Below are positions 43,655 to 51,652 of a DNA stretch of 64,000 bases, one piece after another. Origin of the DNA: JARLGU01 sp036504535 (GTDB lineage: Bacteria > Armatimonadota > Armatimonadia > Armatimonadales > Capsulimonadaceae); NCBI GenBank assembly GCA_036504535.1, contig DASXUY010000037.1, positions 248,001-312,000 of the forward strand, read 5' to 3'. The notes under the pieces were generated by a model. That model was not told the DNA's origin and did no database searches. It saw only the letters and a program-made list of their open reading frames with translations. Position numbers and translations under genes: made by a program. The number at the start of each line of letters is the position of its first letter. Position 1 is the stretch's first letter.

Positions 43655-43696
43655 TTGACACAAGAATAGATATGCTTTACAATGTGTCCTAGGGAA
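43655..43696 (+). promoter_or_regulatory. Pseudopilin B promoter with operator at the start site
   Basis: TTGACA (43655-43660), 17-bp spacer, TACAAT (43678-43683): a near-consensus sigma-70 promoter. CCTAGGGAA (43688-43696) follows, the reverse complement of the TTCCCTAGG at regulator B. A repressor there would block initiation. Confidence 0.7.
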
Positions 43697-43738
43697 GTAA
43701 AAACGGAACTTCTCGGTGTAACAGGGGGACTCAAAATA

Positions 43739-44629
43739 ATGGACCGCACCAAAGCATCTCGAGGCTTTACTCTTATTGAACTATTAGTAGTTATAGCTAT
43801 TATAGCGATTCTTGCAGCTATACTTTTTCCGGTGTTCGCCACCGCACGAGAGAAGGCGCGCCAGACAACATGCACATCCAATCTTAAGCAGCTTGGAATT
43901 GGCGCGTTACAGTATGTGCAGGACTACGACGAAATCTATCCTACAGTCGCTTTTGATACGCCCACCTGCTGCACGACTAACTGGGGGCGTACGGGGTGGG
44001 CTGGAAAAATGTACCCTTACGTGAAGAGCACAGGGGTTTTTAGCTGCCCATCCGATCCGACGGAAAAGGCGTCTGGCAATAATGTGTTGTCGTACGCGTT
44101 CAACTACAACCTATCTGCGGAGAAATACAATAGCCTCAAGGGCAAATACGGCGGCTTTTCGTCTACCCTCCTGATTTCGCCCACCCTTACCGTTCTATTG
44201 TTTGAGATGCAGAAGTGCCAGAATGTGCTAACTGACCCTAACGAAAGCGCATCCCCAACAGGCAACGGCGTAAAGTTCTATGATGGTAACTGGGGCGCTC
44301 TCTATGCTACCGGTGTATTCCCCGGCCGGTCGCTAGATGTGCCAGTCGGTAATAGCTGGGGGAATGCCTTCGCGAAAACAGGGCGCCACGGAGACGGTTC
44401 AAACTACCTCGCCGCCGACGGACACGTCAAGTTTCTCCTAACCAGCAAGGTCTCTGCCGGAGGGACATGCAATTCGAATTACACTCAGGGCCAAGCGGGT
44501 GCCTGGGAGTGCGGATTGGCGCAGGATGCCGACGGCATCAATGGTGGGAACGCGGCTGGTACCGCGAGCATGGACTTTGGCAATGCGGCTCCCGGTCAGA
44601 AGGCGACACTGACTTTTAGCGTCCAGTAG
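43739..44629 (+). CDS. Prepilin-like protein with C-terminal H-X9-DG motif, pseudopilin B
   Basis: A 296-residue protein (ATG at 43739; AGGGGG upstream). Leader MDRTKASRG, cut before FTLIELLVVIAIIAILAAI with Glu +5; here Gly is in place, unlike pseudopilin A. FPVFATAREKARQTT and SNLKQLGIGALQYVQDYDE follow; H-GDGSNYLAA-DG near residue 230 gives the H-X9-DG signature. Four or more Cys in the outer domain (CC.TNWG, FSCPSD, KCQN, GGTCNSN...WECG) could form disulfides. Pilin-like anchor, unknown outer role; lies between regulator B and a GH28-like gene. Confidence 0.93.
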   Translation: MDRTKASRGFTLIELLVVIAIIAILAAILFPVFATAREKARQTTCTSNLKQLGIGALQYVQDYDEIYPTVAFDTPTCCTTNWGRTGWAGKMYPYVKSTGVFSCPSDPTEKASGNNVLSYAFNYNLSAEKYNSLKGKYGGFSSTLLISPTLTVLLFEMQKCQNVLTDPNESASPTGNGVKFYDGNWGALYATGVFPGRSLDVPVGNSWGNAFAKTGRHGDGSNYLAADGHVKFLLTSKVSAGGTCNSNYTQGQAGAWECGLAQDADGINGGNAAGTASMDFGNAAPGQKATLTFSVQ

Positions 44630-44699
44630 GCCAGTTGTACTTCAGATACACACGGAACCTTACCCGCCGCAAGCTGCCCTGACTGGAACCAGCTTACAC

Positions 44700-44741
44700 C
44701 GAGCCGTCTGCGGCGAGACGAGGGTCCAGCGACACGCTGGT
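44700..44741 (+). repeat. ~42-bp hairpin repeat, copy 2
   Basis: GAGCCGTCTGCGGCGAGACG followed by GGGTCCAGCG-ACA-CGCTGG; nearly identical to 26519-26560. Confidence 0.7.
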
Positions 44742-44742
44742 T

Positions 44743-44773
44743 CAAGAGCCGCCCAAGCTTCGGGCGGCTCTTG
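44743..44773 (+). terminator. Terminator-like hairpin after pseudopilin B
   Basis: AAGAGCCGCCC-AAGCTT-GGGCGGCTCTT, an 11-pair stem. It separates pseudopilin B from the GH28-like operon. The T run is short. Confidence 0.7.
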
Positions 44774-44788
44774 GTGCGCTACTGAGTC

Positions 44789-45940
44789 GTGTCAGTCTCC
44801 ATTGCCACTTTGGTGCAATGGCTTATCCCTCCTGGAAATTCTAGAATGCGATACTCCGACGCCTCGCTATCGATTTACGCTGCCGCCCTGGGCGCCGTGC
44901 CCTCATCCAATTACGAGGTCACAGTTAACGGCCAACCCGTGTTTGTTCACGAATGCGCGGTTGGATCGTACGCCATCTTTTCGTTTGAGGGCATCGTTTC
45001 AATCACGGTTACAACTCACGCGCCCATTCAATCTGCCGTGGTGCGGCCCCAGTCACGCAGAATTGAATCGGTAGTCGATGGTGCCTCCCTTACCTTCGCT
45101 ATCGATCAACCGGGCGCGCTGTTCCTGGAAGTTGCGTGCCTAAGCCTTCCGCTCATGATCTTCGCCAACCCGCTGGAAGCCGACGTGCCGGACGCCGACG
45201 ACCCGTCAGTCCGCTATTTCGCCGCAGGGCGCATTTACGACGCCGGGCTAATCGAGCTTACTTCGAACGAAACGCTCTACATCGAGGGTGGATCTGTCGT
45301 GAAGGGCTGGGTGCATAGCGCCGATTCGGATAATGTCTCCATTCGCGGGCGCGGCGTGCTCGACGGCAGTGAATATCCACGTAGCGAACAGCGCCAGATT
45401 CACTTCGAGTCGTGCCGCAATGTCGCAATAGAAGGAATCGCGTCCGTCGGCACGCCTTGCTGGAACACGGTGATTGTTGCTTGCGACGATGTTGCGATCA
45501 ACAACACGAAACACATTGGGTGGGTCGTCGGGTCCGATGGGATCGACATATGTGGGTCGAACGATGTTCACATAACGCACAGCTTTTTCCACACGAACGA
45601 CGATTGCGTAGTCATAAAAGCGACACCTGGCGGGACACAAGACCCGAAACGACTCCTAGCCGGTTGTCGCAACGTCCGGAATGTTCTTATCGAACACTGT
45701 GTCATGTACAACAACAATGCTGGCAACGTGATGGAGATCGGCTTCGAAACCCGGTGCAACTCCATTTCGGGCATCGCTTTCCGCGATATTGATGTAATCG
45801 GTGGTCACGGCGAGGGCGGAGTATTCACTATCCACAACGGCGACAGAGCAACAATATCAGATGTGCTCTATGAGGATATACGGGTCGAACATTTCTACGA
45901 CAAACTTGTAGATTTTCGCATCATGCACTCGCGCTGGTAA
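44789..45940 (+). CDS. GH28-like polygalacturonase-family protein, interrupted by in-frame TAA
   Basis: 383 codons to the TAA at 45938. The N-terminal ~110 residues are a beta-sandwich; from ~120 a right-handed beta-helix with GH28 features: GSVVKGWVHS, IRGRGVLDGSEYPRS, NVAIEGIASVGTPCWNTVI, GSDGIDICGSNDVHITHSFFHTNDDCVVIKA (the paired Asp residues), HGEGGVFTIHNGD. No signal peptide is seen. The start is uncertain: GTG at 44789 or ATG at 44846, neither with a good site. The same frame continues for 84 codons past the TAA and ends overlapping the next gene, so this is probably a broken or readthrough gene of ~469 codons. Likely substrate: a pectin-like polymer. Confidence 0.8.
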   Translation: MSVSIATLVQWLIPPGNSRMRYSDASLSIYAAALGAVPSSNYEVTVNGQPVFVHECAVGSYAIFSFEGIVSITVTTHAPIQSAVVRPQSRRIESVVDGASLTFAIDQPGALFLEVACLSLPLMIFANPLEADVPDADDPSVRYFAAGRIYDAGLIELTSNETLYIEGGSVVKGWVHSADSDNVSIRGRGVLDGSEYPRSEQRQIHFESCRNVAIEGIASVGTPCWNTVIVACDDVAINNTKHIGWVVGSDGIDICGSNDVHITHSFFHTNDDCVVIKATPGGTQDPKRLLAGCRNVRNVLIEHCVMYNNNAGNVMEIGFETRCNSISGIAFRDIDVIGGHGEGGVFTIHNGDRATISDVLYEDIRVEHFYDKLVDFRIMHSRW

Positions 45941-46195
45941 ACCGACGCAGAGCGCGGCACCATCCGCAGCGTCAGATTCAAGAATATCCGCTGTATCGAA
46001 GACATCTACAACAGCCCATCGCTAATTGGCGGTTTTGACGAGCGACACAAAATCGAAGACGTATCGTTTGAGGATTTTCGAATGGGCAAGCATGCCGTTA
46101 CGAGTGCCGACAGTCTTAACCTTTACGTCAAACACGCCAGCGGAATTGGATTTTCTGCAAAATCCATCATCAACAAGCAGGAGGTCGAACTATGA
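45941..46195 (+). pseudogene. In-frame continuation of the GH28-like gene after the TAA
   Basis: The frame stays open for 84 codons (TDAERGTIRSVRFKNIRC...) and encodes two further beta-helix turns (IRSVRFKNIRCIEDI, KIEDVSFEDFRMG), exactly what should follow the SRW just before the stop. It ends with TGA in an ATGA overlap with the oxidoreductase gene, and carries that gene's AGGAGGT site. No second stop or frameshift is present, so the nonsense change (for instance TCA to TAA) is recent, a sequencing error, or read through. Confidence 0.8.
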
Positions 46196-47175
46196 TCAAA
46201 ATTGGCATTATCGGCGCCGGTCCCAATGCGGCTGGCCACGCTCGCTACCATTCCGAATCCGACCGGGCGAAGGTCGTGTGGGTTGCGGACCCAGACTCGG
46301 TCAGGGCGTCGTCACTTGCCGCCGAGTGCTCGGCACGCAGCCTATCGGACTTTGCATGCGGTCTGGACGAAGTCGATGCAGTTGTCGTTTCGTCGCCTAA
46401 CTTTCTTCACCGTGACCATGCGGTCGCCTGTGCTTCTGCCGGCAAGCATGTGTTCTGCGAAAAGCCCCTGGGGCTGTCGCTGAAGGAAGCCAGAGAAATT
46501 GCTGACGCTGTCGCCGCAGCCGACGTGCGATCACAGGTCGGATTTTCGGTGCGGTTTACGGCCGAGGTTCAGACGATGATTCGTCACGCCCACAGCGGAG
46601 AACTCGGCTCCCTAGTCGCGATCGCATCGCGACGCCTAATGCATATCGCTGACGAGGGCCATGGCGGCTGGCGCAGCGATCACGCGCTTTCGGGAGGCTT
46701 GTTGCTCGAAATCAACATCCACGAAATCGAATGGATGATGGCGGCTGGCGGCAAGGTCGATTCGGTCTTTGCCCGCGCTTGGTCGCATCGGGCCAGCGAA
46801 TCGCGACCGCCGCGCGACAACGACCATGTTTGGGTGACTCTCGGTTTCGAGTCCGGGGCGACGGGCTCACACGAGGGCAGCTGGTGGTCTCCCAATCCCC
46901 AGTATTACCGCTCGATTTCCGGTACCGAGGGTGGTTTGAGCACAGACGAATGGGGCGGCACACTGTTTAGCGCACGACTGGGTAAGGATCGGGTCGTCAT
47001 CCCGTCTGGGCAGCCTTTCAACCTGCGCGCTAACTTCCTCGACGCGATCGAGACAGGTGCGGGAACAGTTGCGGACGCGGCTTGGGGGCTAGAAGTTATG
47101 ACTGTCGCCGAAGCGATCTTCGAATCAGCTGCGACAGGTCAAGTGGTGACAGTCGAACATGGGGTAGCGAAATGA
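46192..47175 (+). CDS. Gfo/Idh/MocA family oxidoreductase
   Basis: A 327-residue NAD(P)-dependent sugar oxidoreductase. Rossmann N-terminus IGIIGAGPNAAGHARYH; VVSSPNFLHRDHAVACASAGKHVFCEKPLGLSLKEA with the catalytic-site Lys in EKP; then GGLLLEINIHEIEWMMA with the His typical of the second active-site motif. It starts inside the end of the GH28-like gene (ATGA) with a strong AGGAGGT, and overlaps the next gene by four bases. It probably oxidises or epimerises the sugar released by the upstream enzymes. Confidence 0.92.
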   Translation: MIKIGIIGAGPNAAGHARYHSESDRAKVVWVADPDSVRASSLAAECSARSLSDFACGLDEVDAVVVSSPNFLHRDHAVACASAGKHVFCEKPLGLSLKEAREIADAVAAADVRSQVGFSVRFTAEVQTMIRHAHSGELGSLVAIASRRLMHIADEGHGGWRSDHALSGGLLLEINIHEIEWMMAAGGKVDSVFARAWSHRASESRPPRDNDHVWVTLGFESGATGSHEGSWWSPNPQYYRSISGTEGGLSTDEWGGTLFSARLGKDRVVIPSGQPFNLRANFLDAIETGAGTVADAAWGLEVMTVAEAIFESAATGQVVTVEHGVAK

Positions 47176-47948
47176 GCGGGACATACGGCTTGCAGGTCGG
47201 CATACTCGGGGCGAAGTACGACCTCAAGACACAATACCGGGAAGTCTTGGACGAGGTCGTCGCGGCAGGGTACGGTTCCGTGGAATACGGAATCGACGAC
47301 ATCGTCGACCCTGAGGGCTTTCGTGTTGCTCTCGGCGAGCGGGGGCTCGTGTGCGCCGGAGTACACACCACCATTTGGTCGCTCCAAGATGTGCCTCAGC
47401 TGGTTCGGACCTTACGGTCCGTCGGCTGCTTGGACGTCTGCAATTCCGGGATACTGAATTGGGACCGACCGCAAGTCGAGGACTTTAGGGCAGGCATCGC
47501 CATCCTGAACGAATCAGGTAAACAGCTTCGCGATCTCGGGATGTACCTGCATTACCATAATCATGCTTTCGAGTTCGACTTCATTGACAGCGGCACGAAG
47601 GGAATCGACGCGATACTCGACGGAATTAATCCTTCGGCAGTCGACCTGTGCGTCGATGTCGCCTGGGTGCAGAAGGGCGGCGAGGATCCTGTGGCGTTTT
47701 TGGGGAGGTATAGCGCGTCGGTCGGGTACCTTCACTTGAAGGACTATGCCGGGGACGCATGGAAGCCACTCGGGCAAGGGGTCGTTAACGTTGGCGACAT
47801 CTTAACGCAATCGAGATACCTGCCGAACTTGCGTCAGACGGTCGTCGAGCAGGACAGTACTACGGGGAATCCGGTAGCCGAAATCGCCGCGAGTCTCCAG
47901 TTCCTAGCTCGAGTCAGCAATGAAATGTCGGAGCGTTCCGGCCTCTGA
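47172..47948 (+). CDS. Sugar phosphate isomerase/epimerase (IolE-like TIM barrel)
   Basis: A 258-residue xylose-isomerase-like barrel starting at ATG 47172 in a four-base overlap with the preceding oxidoreductase. Metal-site pattern: YGSVEYG, GMYLHYHNHAFEF, VDLCVDVAWVQKGG, GYLHLKDYAG, QTVVEQD. This trio (Gfo/Idh plus isomerase after a glycosidase) is a common sugar-catabolic layout. Substrate not determined. Cytoplasmic. Confidence 0.92.
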   Translation: MSGTYGLQVGILGAKYDLKTQYREVLDEVVAAGYGSVEYGIDDIVDPEGFRVALGERGLVCAGVHTTIWSLQDVPQLVRTLRSVGCLDVCNSGILNWDRPQVEDFRAGIAILNESGKQLRDLGMYLHYHNHAFEFDFIDSGTKGIDAILDGINPSAVDLCVDVAWVQKGGEDPVAFLGRYSASVGYLHLKDYAGDAWKPLGQGVVNVGDILTQSRYLPNLRQTVVEQDSTTGNPVAEIAASLQFLARVSNEMSERSGL

Positions 47949-48054
47949 CGCAGATGTTAGCGTGGGGCAATTGAGCGGATCTCGTTCCAGTGACGCGCGG
48001 GCGCACAGTGCTTACGTGTGGGGCTAATTGGCTGCGGGGAGTGAACAATAGACT

Positions 48055-49050
48055 ATGAATAAGGTCATCGCAGTAGCACTTGTTAGCTTGTGCCTGGTCC
48101 TTTCGCCTACTGTTGCGGAAGCGACACCCGCAGCGTTTCACGGGATGCCCACGGTCCGGCTCACGAACGGCCGCCTGGAGGCCGTGATAAGCGTGCCGCT
48201 CGGTCGCGTGATCTCGTTTGGCCCCTGCGGTGGACCCAATATCCTGTGGCAGTCGCCGGTCATAGATGGGGAACCACAAAAATACGGACCATGGCGAAAT
48301 TGGGGCGGGGAACGAACATGGCTTGCCCCGCAAAGCGGATGGCCAGCGTCAACGGGCACAGCGTGGCCGCCAGATGCAGCATGGGATACGTACACGCCGC
48401 GACGACGCAGAGGCACTAGGACGCTCGTGCTCGTGTCTGCCATCTCCCCGCGCAGCGGCATTCAGATCACGCGCATGTTTCGCTTCGCACGTGATGGGCG
48501 GTTCGTGATCGACCAAAAAGCCACCAATGTCGCCGGATCGCCGACTACGATATCGCTGTGGCATATCACTCAGGTCAACAGCCCCGAAGCCGTATATTTT
48601 ATGCCAAATCCCAGAACCCACTATCCTGGTGACTACATGGTGATGACTGGCAAAGCAGGCAACCTTATTCGACCTATCAAGGAGAAGGCACTCACCAAAG
48701 TGGACCTCCACGGGTCGCGCCCCGACAGCTTCAAGATCGGAGTCGATACCGATCAGCCGGTGATCGCGTCTCGTAAGGGCACAAATCTATTGATCGAATA
48801 CTCCACACTGAATCCAGGACGCTACCCCGACGGCGGCAATAAGCGTGGATTCCCCGTTGAGATATTCGACAGCGGCGGCGTGTCGCGATTTACCGAGACA
48901 GAACTCCTGTCGCCCCTCTACGTCCTCGCCAAAGGCCAATCGTGCCAGGCAAAGGTAACATGGCGTTTGCTCAAGTTGAGCACACGGGCACAAACGCAGC
49001 CACAACGTGATTATGCCGTTGACCACATCGTAGCCAAACTCTGCCGCTAA
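48055..49050 (+). CDS. Secreted DUF4380-like (mutarotase-fold) protein
   Basis: A 331-residue protein with a signal peptide (about 1-23, VAEA). The body resembles the DUF4380 / galactose-mutarotase-like beta-supersandwich: VRLTNGRLEAVISVPLGRVISFGPCGGPNILW near the N-terminus, GGERTWLAPQSGWP, ITRMFRFARDGRFVIDQKATNVAGSPTTISLWHITQV and YPDGGNKRGFPVEIFDSGG. GGGGAG upstream supports the ATG. It follows the sugar operon by ~100 bases. It may bind or convert a sugar outside the cytoplasm; no enzyme role is proven for this family. Confidence 0.75.
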   Translation: MNKVIAVALVSLCLVLSPTVAEATPAAFHGMPTVRLTNGRLEAVISVPLGRVISFGPCGGPNILWQSPVIDGEPQKYGPWRNWGGERTWLAPQSGWPASTGTAWPPDAAWDTYTPRRRRGTRTLVLVSAISPRSGIQITRMFRFARDGRFVIDQKATNVAGSPTTISLWHITQVNSPEAVYFMPNPRTHYPGDYMVMTGKAGNLIRPIKEKALTKVDLHGSRPDSFKIGVDTDQPVIASRKGTNLLIEYSTLNPGRYPDGGNKRGFPVEIFDSGGVSRFTETELLSPLYVLAKGQSCQAKVTWRLLKLSTRAQTQPQRDYAVDHIVAKLCR

Positions 49051-49110
49051 CTGGTTCGGGCTGAGGTGAAGAGTATGGGGCTGTCGGCTCGCAATGCAAG
49101 TGCCAGCTTC

Positions 49111-49252
49111 TACAGCCGCGACTTGATCTCGGTGACCCGCGACAGAACCCTCGGATTCTCGTTGAGCAGCTTCACCATCTTGCGGTGGGCGTGGGAGACG
49201 GCGGAGTGGCTGACGTCGCCGGAGAGGTCAATTAGGTCGCGAACGTCGACCA
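49111..49252 (-). pseudogene. Duplicated fragment of the dnaA 3' end
   Basis: The minus strand encodes LVDVRDLIDLSGDVSHSAVSHAHRKMVKLL... to the same TAG as dnaA. It matches the dnaA 3' end (49578-49690) closely: one run of 63 bases and one of 28 are identical, with changes clustered between them, nearly all silent. It begins directly after the stop codon of the PLDc_N gene and has no start. It looks like the tail of a second dnaA copy. Confidence 0.85.
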
Positions 49253-49254
49253 AG

Positions 49255-49488
49255 CTACGCCGATTTCCTGCCCATGGTGAGATAAATCAGCGACCCCAGC
49301 AATGGCACGGCAATAATTGCAATCAGCCAGAGGGGCTTGGCCGATTGTTCTCGGAATGGGCGTCGCCAGAGGTCAACCAACGCCCACGCCATTAGAGACA
49401 CCTGGGCAATTGCTAAGATGACGTAGACTATGGCTAGTGCGGCCATTCCCGCTGTCATTGTTCTGAATAATTGCTCGCCATCGTCCAT
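49255..49488 (-). CDS. PLDc_N-type small membrane protein
   Basis: A 77-residue protein with two helices (about 11-37 and 52-70). WALVDLWRRPFREQSAKPLWLIAIIAVPLLGSLIYLTMGRK matches the PLDc_N (phospholipase D-nuclease N-terminal) family of two-helix proteins, which have no catalytic residues of their own. AGGAG lies six bases before the ATG. It lies between dnaA and the duplicated dnaA tail. Confidence 0.85.
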   Translation of the reverse strand: MDDGEQLFRTMTAGMAALAIVYVILAIAQVSLMAWALVDLWRRPFREQSAKPLWLIAIIAVPLLGSLIYLTMGRKSA

Positions 49489-49577
49489 ATCGATCTCCTG
49501 TGCAGTTGGTGGAGGCGAACGGGATGCTCCTGCCGGGGTGAAACTTTCACTTGAACCCGGTGCTCACCTAACCCACT

Positions 49578-51170
49578 CTACAGCCGCGACTTGATCTCGG
49601 TGACCTGGGACAGGACGCGGGGGTTTTCGTTGAGCAGCTTCACCATCTTGCGGTGGGCGTGGGAGACGGCGGAGTGGCTGACGTCGCCGAAGAGTCGGGC
49701 CAGTTCAACCACCGGGATGGTGGTGCGTTCGCGGGCGAGGTAGATGGCGATCTGGCGCGGCATGGCGTGGTCGCGCTTGCGTGACGCCGTCGCGCTGCCG
49801 TCGCCAGCGAGTTCGGCCGGGTCGAGAGCAAAGTACGACGCCACCGTTTGCACGATATGATCGAATTCCCCGCCGCCCCCAAAGACCGATGATTCGCTGA
49901 GCAGGCGTATCCCCGCCGGGATCGGTAGGGCGCGCAAGCCGCCCCCGAGATCGTCCGCGTCCTCCACCGTACACGAGCCCTCAATGTACGGTTGCGGGCG
50001 CTTTTCGACGAAGTACGAACCCAACACGTCACTGGCGAGTTGCCGCGTGACGGGGCTATGGAACAGCGACGCGTACGCCATCAGCTTCACGAGCGCGCCT
50101 TCGAGCGCGCGGATGTTGGACTGGATCAGGTTGGCCATGTAGATAAGCACATCTTCCGGAATCGGGATGTTCTCGATCTCTGCCTTTTTCTGCAAAATAG
50201 CGACCCGCATCTCAAGCTCAGGCGGCGCGACATCGACCAGCAGCCCGCACTCGAACCGCGACCGCAAGCGTTCGTCCATCATCCGAAGCTCGCGCGGCGA
50301 ACGGTCCGATGAGATGACAATCTGCTTGTTCATCTGGTGAAGCGTGTTGAACGTGTGAAAGAACTCTTCCTTGGTGTGCTCCTTGCCAGCAATGGTCTGG
50401 ATATCGTCGACCAGCCACACGTCGACGTTGCGGTAAACCGACCGGAACTCGTCAAAGCGCCGTTCGCGAAGAGCGGTGACGTATGAGTTCGTGAACGATT
50501 CGCCGCTGATATACGCTACCCGCGCCTCGGGGTGATTCTGACGGATCTGGTGCCCGATAGCGTGCATCAGGTGCGTCTTCCCTAGCCCAGGCTGACCGTA
50601 AAGGAACAGCGGATTGTAGACGAGGCCGGGCGCGTCTGCGACAGCGCAGGCACCAGCGTGAGCGAGGCGGTTCGACTTGCCGGTAACGAATGTGTCAAAT
50701 GTAAACTTGTCGTTGAGCGGGATGGTAAGCTCAGGCGGAAGCGGCTTCGGACGCTCCACTGTGGGCGTCTTGCGGCTACGCGGCTTTTCGGGCAGGCTTT
50801 CGCGCTCGGCGGCCTCAACCGGCGGCATCGCTTCCTGATCGGCCAGGATTGCTGGCTTGGTATCGGGGCTGGATAGCACGAAACGGATCTGTATGTCGCT
50901 CTGATTTAGATGCTGCCGCAGCAGGTTGCGAAGCGTGTCATTGTAGCGCTTGTCGAGCCACTCGCGAGCGAACCGGCTTGGTGCACCGAGAACGACAACG
51001 TTGTCCTCCAGCGACAGCGGTTGAGTCACTAGGAAGAAGGATTCGAACGACGACTTGCTGACTTTACCCGCGATCGTCCGCAGTGTGCGATCCCACGCAC
51101 GCCGCAGAGCGATGACGGATTCGTCCTCCCCAAGTTCCAGTTGCTCGTCATCTTTCCAGTGACTACTCAC
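49578..51170 (-). CDS. dnaA: Chromosomal replication initiator DnaA
   Basis: A 530-residue DnaA from a GTG start. Domain I about 15-100; linker about 100-150; AAA+ domain about 150-385 with Walker A GQPGLGKT (192-199), Walker B VWLVDDIQ, sensor SSDRSPREL and the arginine finger region RLRSRFECGL; then an unusual ~45-residue Gly-rich insert (389-435); and the DNA-binding domain IV with MPRQIAIYLARERTTIPVVELARLFGDVSHSAVSHAHRKM. It binds DnaA boxes and opens oriC. dnaN is not adjacent, unlike the common dnaA-dnaN order. Confidence 0.97.
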   Translation of the reverse strand: MSSHWKDDEQLELGEDESVIALRRAWDRTLRTIAGKVSKSSFESFFLVTQPLSLEDNVVVLGAPSRFAREWLDKRYNDTLRNLLRQHLNQSDIQIRFVLSSPDTKPAILADQEAMPPVEAAERESLPEKPRSRKTPTVERPKPLPPELTIPLNDKFTFDTFVTGKSNRLAHAGACAVADAPGLVYNPLFLYGQPGLGKTHLMHAIGHQIRQNHPEARVAYISGESFTNSYVTALRERRFDEFRSVYRNVDVWLVDDIQTIAGKEHTKEEFFHTFNTLHQMNKQIVISSDRSPRELRMMDERLRSRFECGLLVDVAPPELEMRVAILQKKAEIENIPIPEDVLIYMANLIQSNIRALEGALVKLMAYASLFHSPVTRQLASDVLGSYFVEKRPQPYIEGSCTVEDADDLGGGLRALPIPAGIRLLSESSVFGGGGEFDHIVQTVASYFALDPAELAGDGSATASRKRDHAMPRQIAIYLARERTTIPVVELARLFGDVSHSAVSHAHRKMVKLLNENPRVLSQVTEIKSRL

Positions 51171-51652
51171 AGAGACAATATGCTTCTTTCAGATCCGGTG
51201 AAACGGAAAAAATGTGCCCAGGTTTTGGCCGGGTTGGTGGTGCTAACAGGGCTTGAGGAGACGTACCGCCCGTCAGCGCACGATAGTATACCAGAATAAA
51301 ATCAGCCCTTCAAGGCGATTCAGGGGCAGAAAAAAATCGTTTCGGAGGCATCTTTTGGACTCGATTTATGACGTCTTGCGAAGACCCAAAAAGCGCGAGC
51401 GTGGAGCAATTCAAGTCGGATAAGTCAAGCGTTTTTGCTTACTTTTTCGCACAAATGCGGTCGTAACGTCACAATAGATTCTTAACGCGCGCTGCATAGC
51501 GTTCGCCTGGTTGAAGGCGAGTACCACAACTGTTAGTTCGCCTGCTGGTGAAGTTGCTCGTGGGATGGCGGCAGCATTGAAACGGCGCGCCGATCACCCC
51601 TTGGGCGATAAGCGCGCCGCGGCATTTCGACAACACTTAGGTTGCTCGCTAG
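51171..51652. other. dnaA upstream region; no clear origin
   Basis: 482 bases between dnaA and catalase. Both genes read leftward, so this holds the dnaA promoter. I found no TTATNCACA boxes; the closest is a weak TTTTCGCACA near 51444. A GGCGCGCC...GGCGCGCC-type hairpin near 51577-51621 lies after the catalase gene and may end its transcript. A 74-codon plus-strand frame here looks random. Confidence 0.5.
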
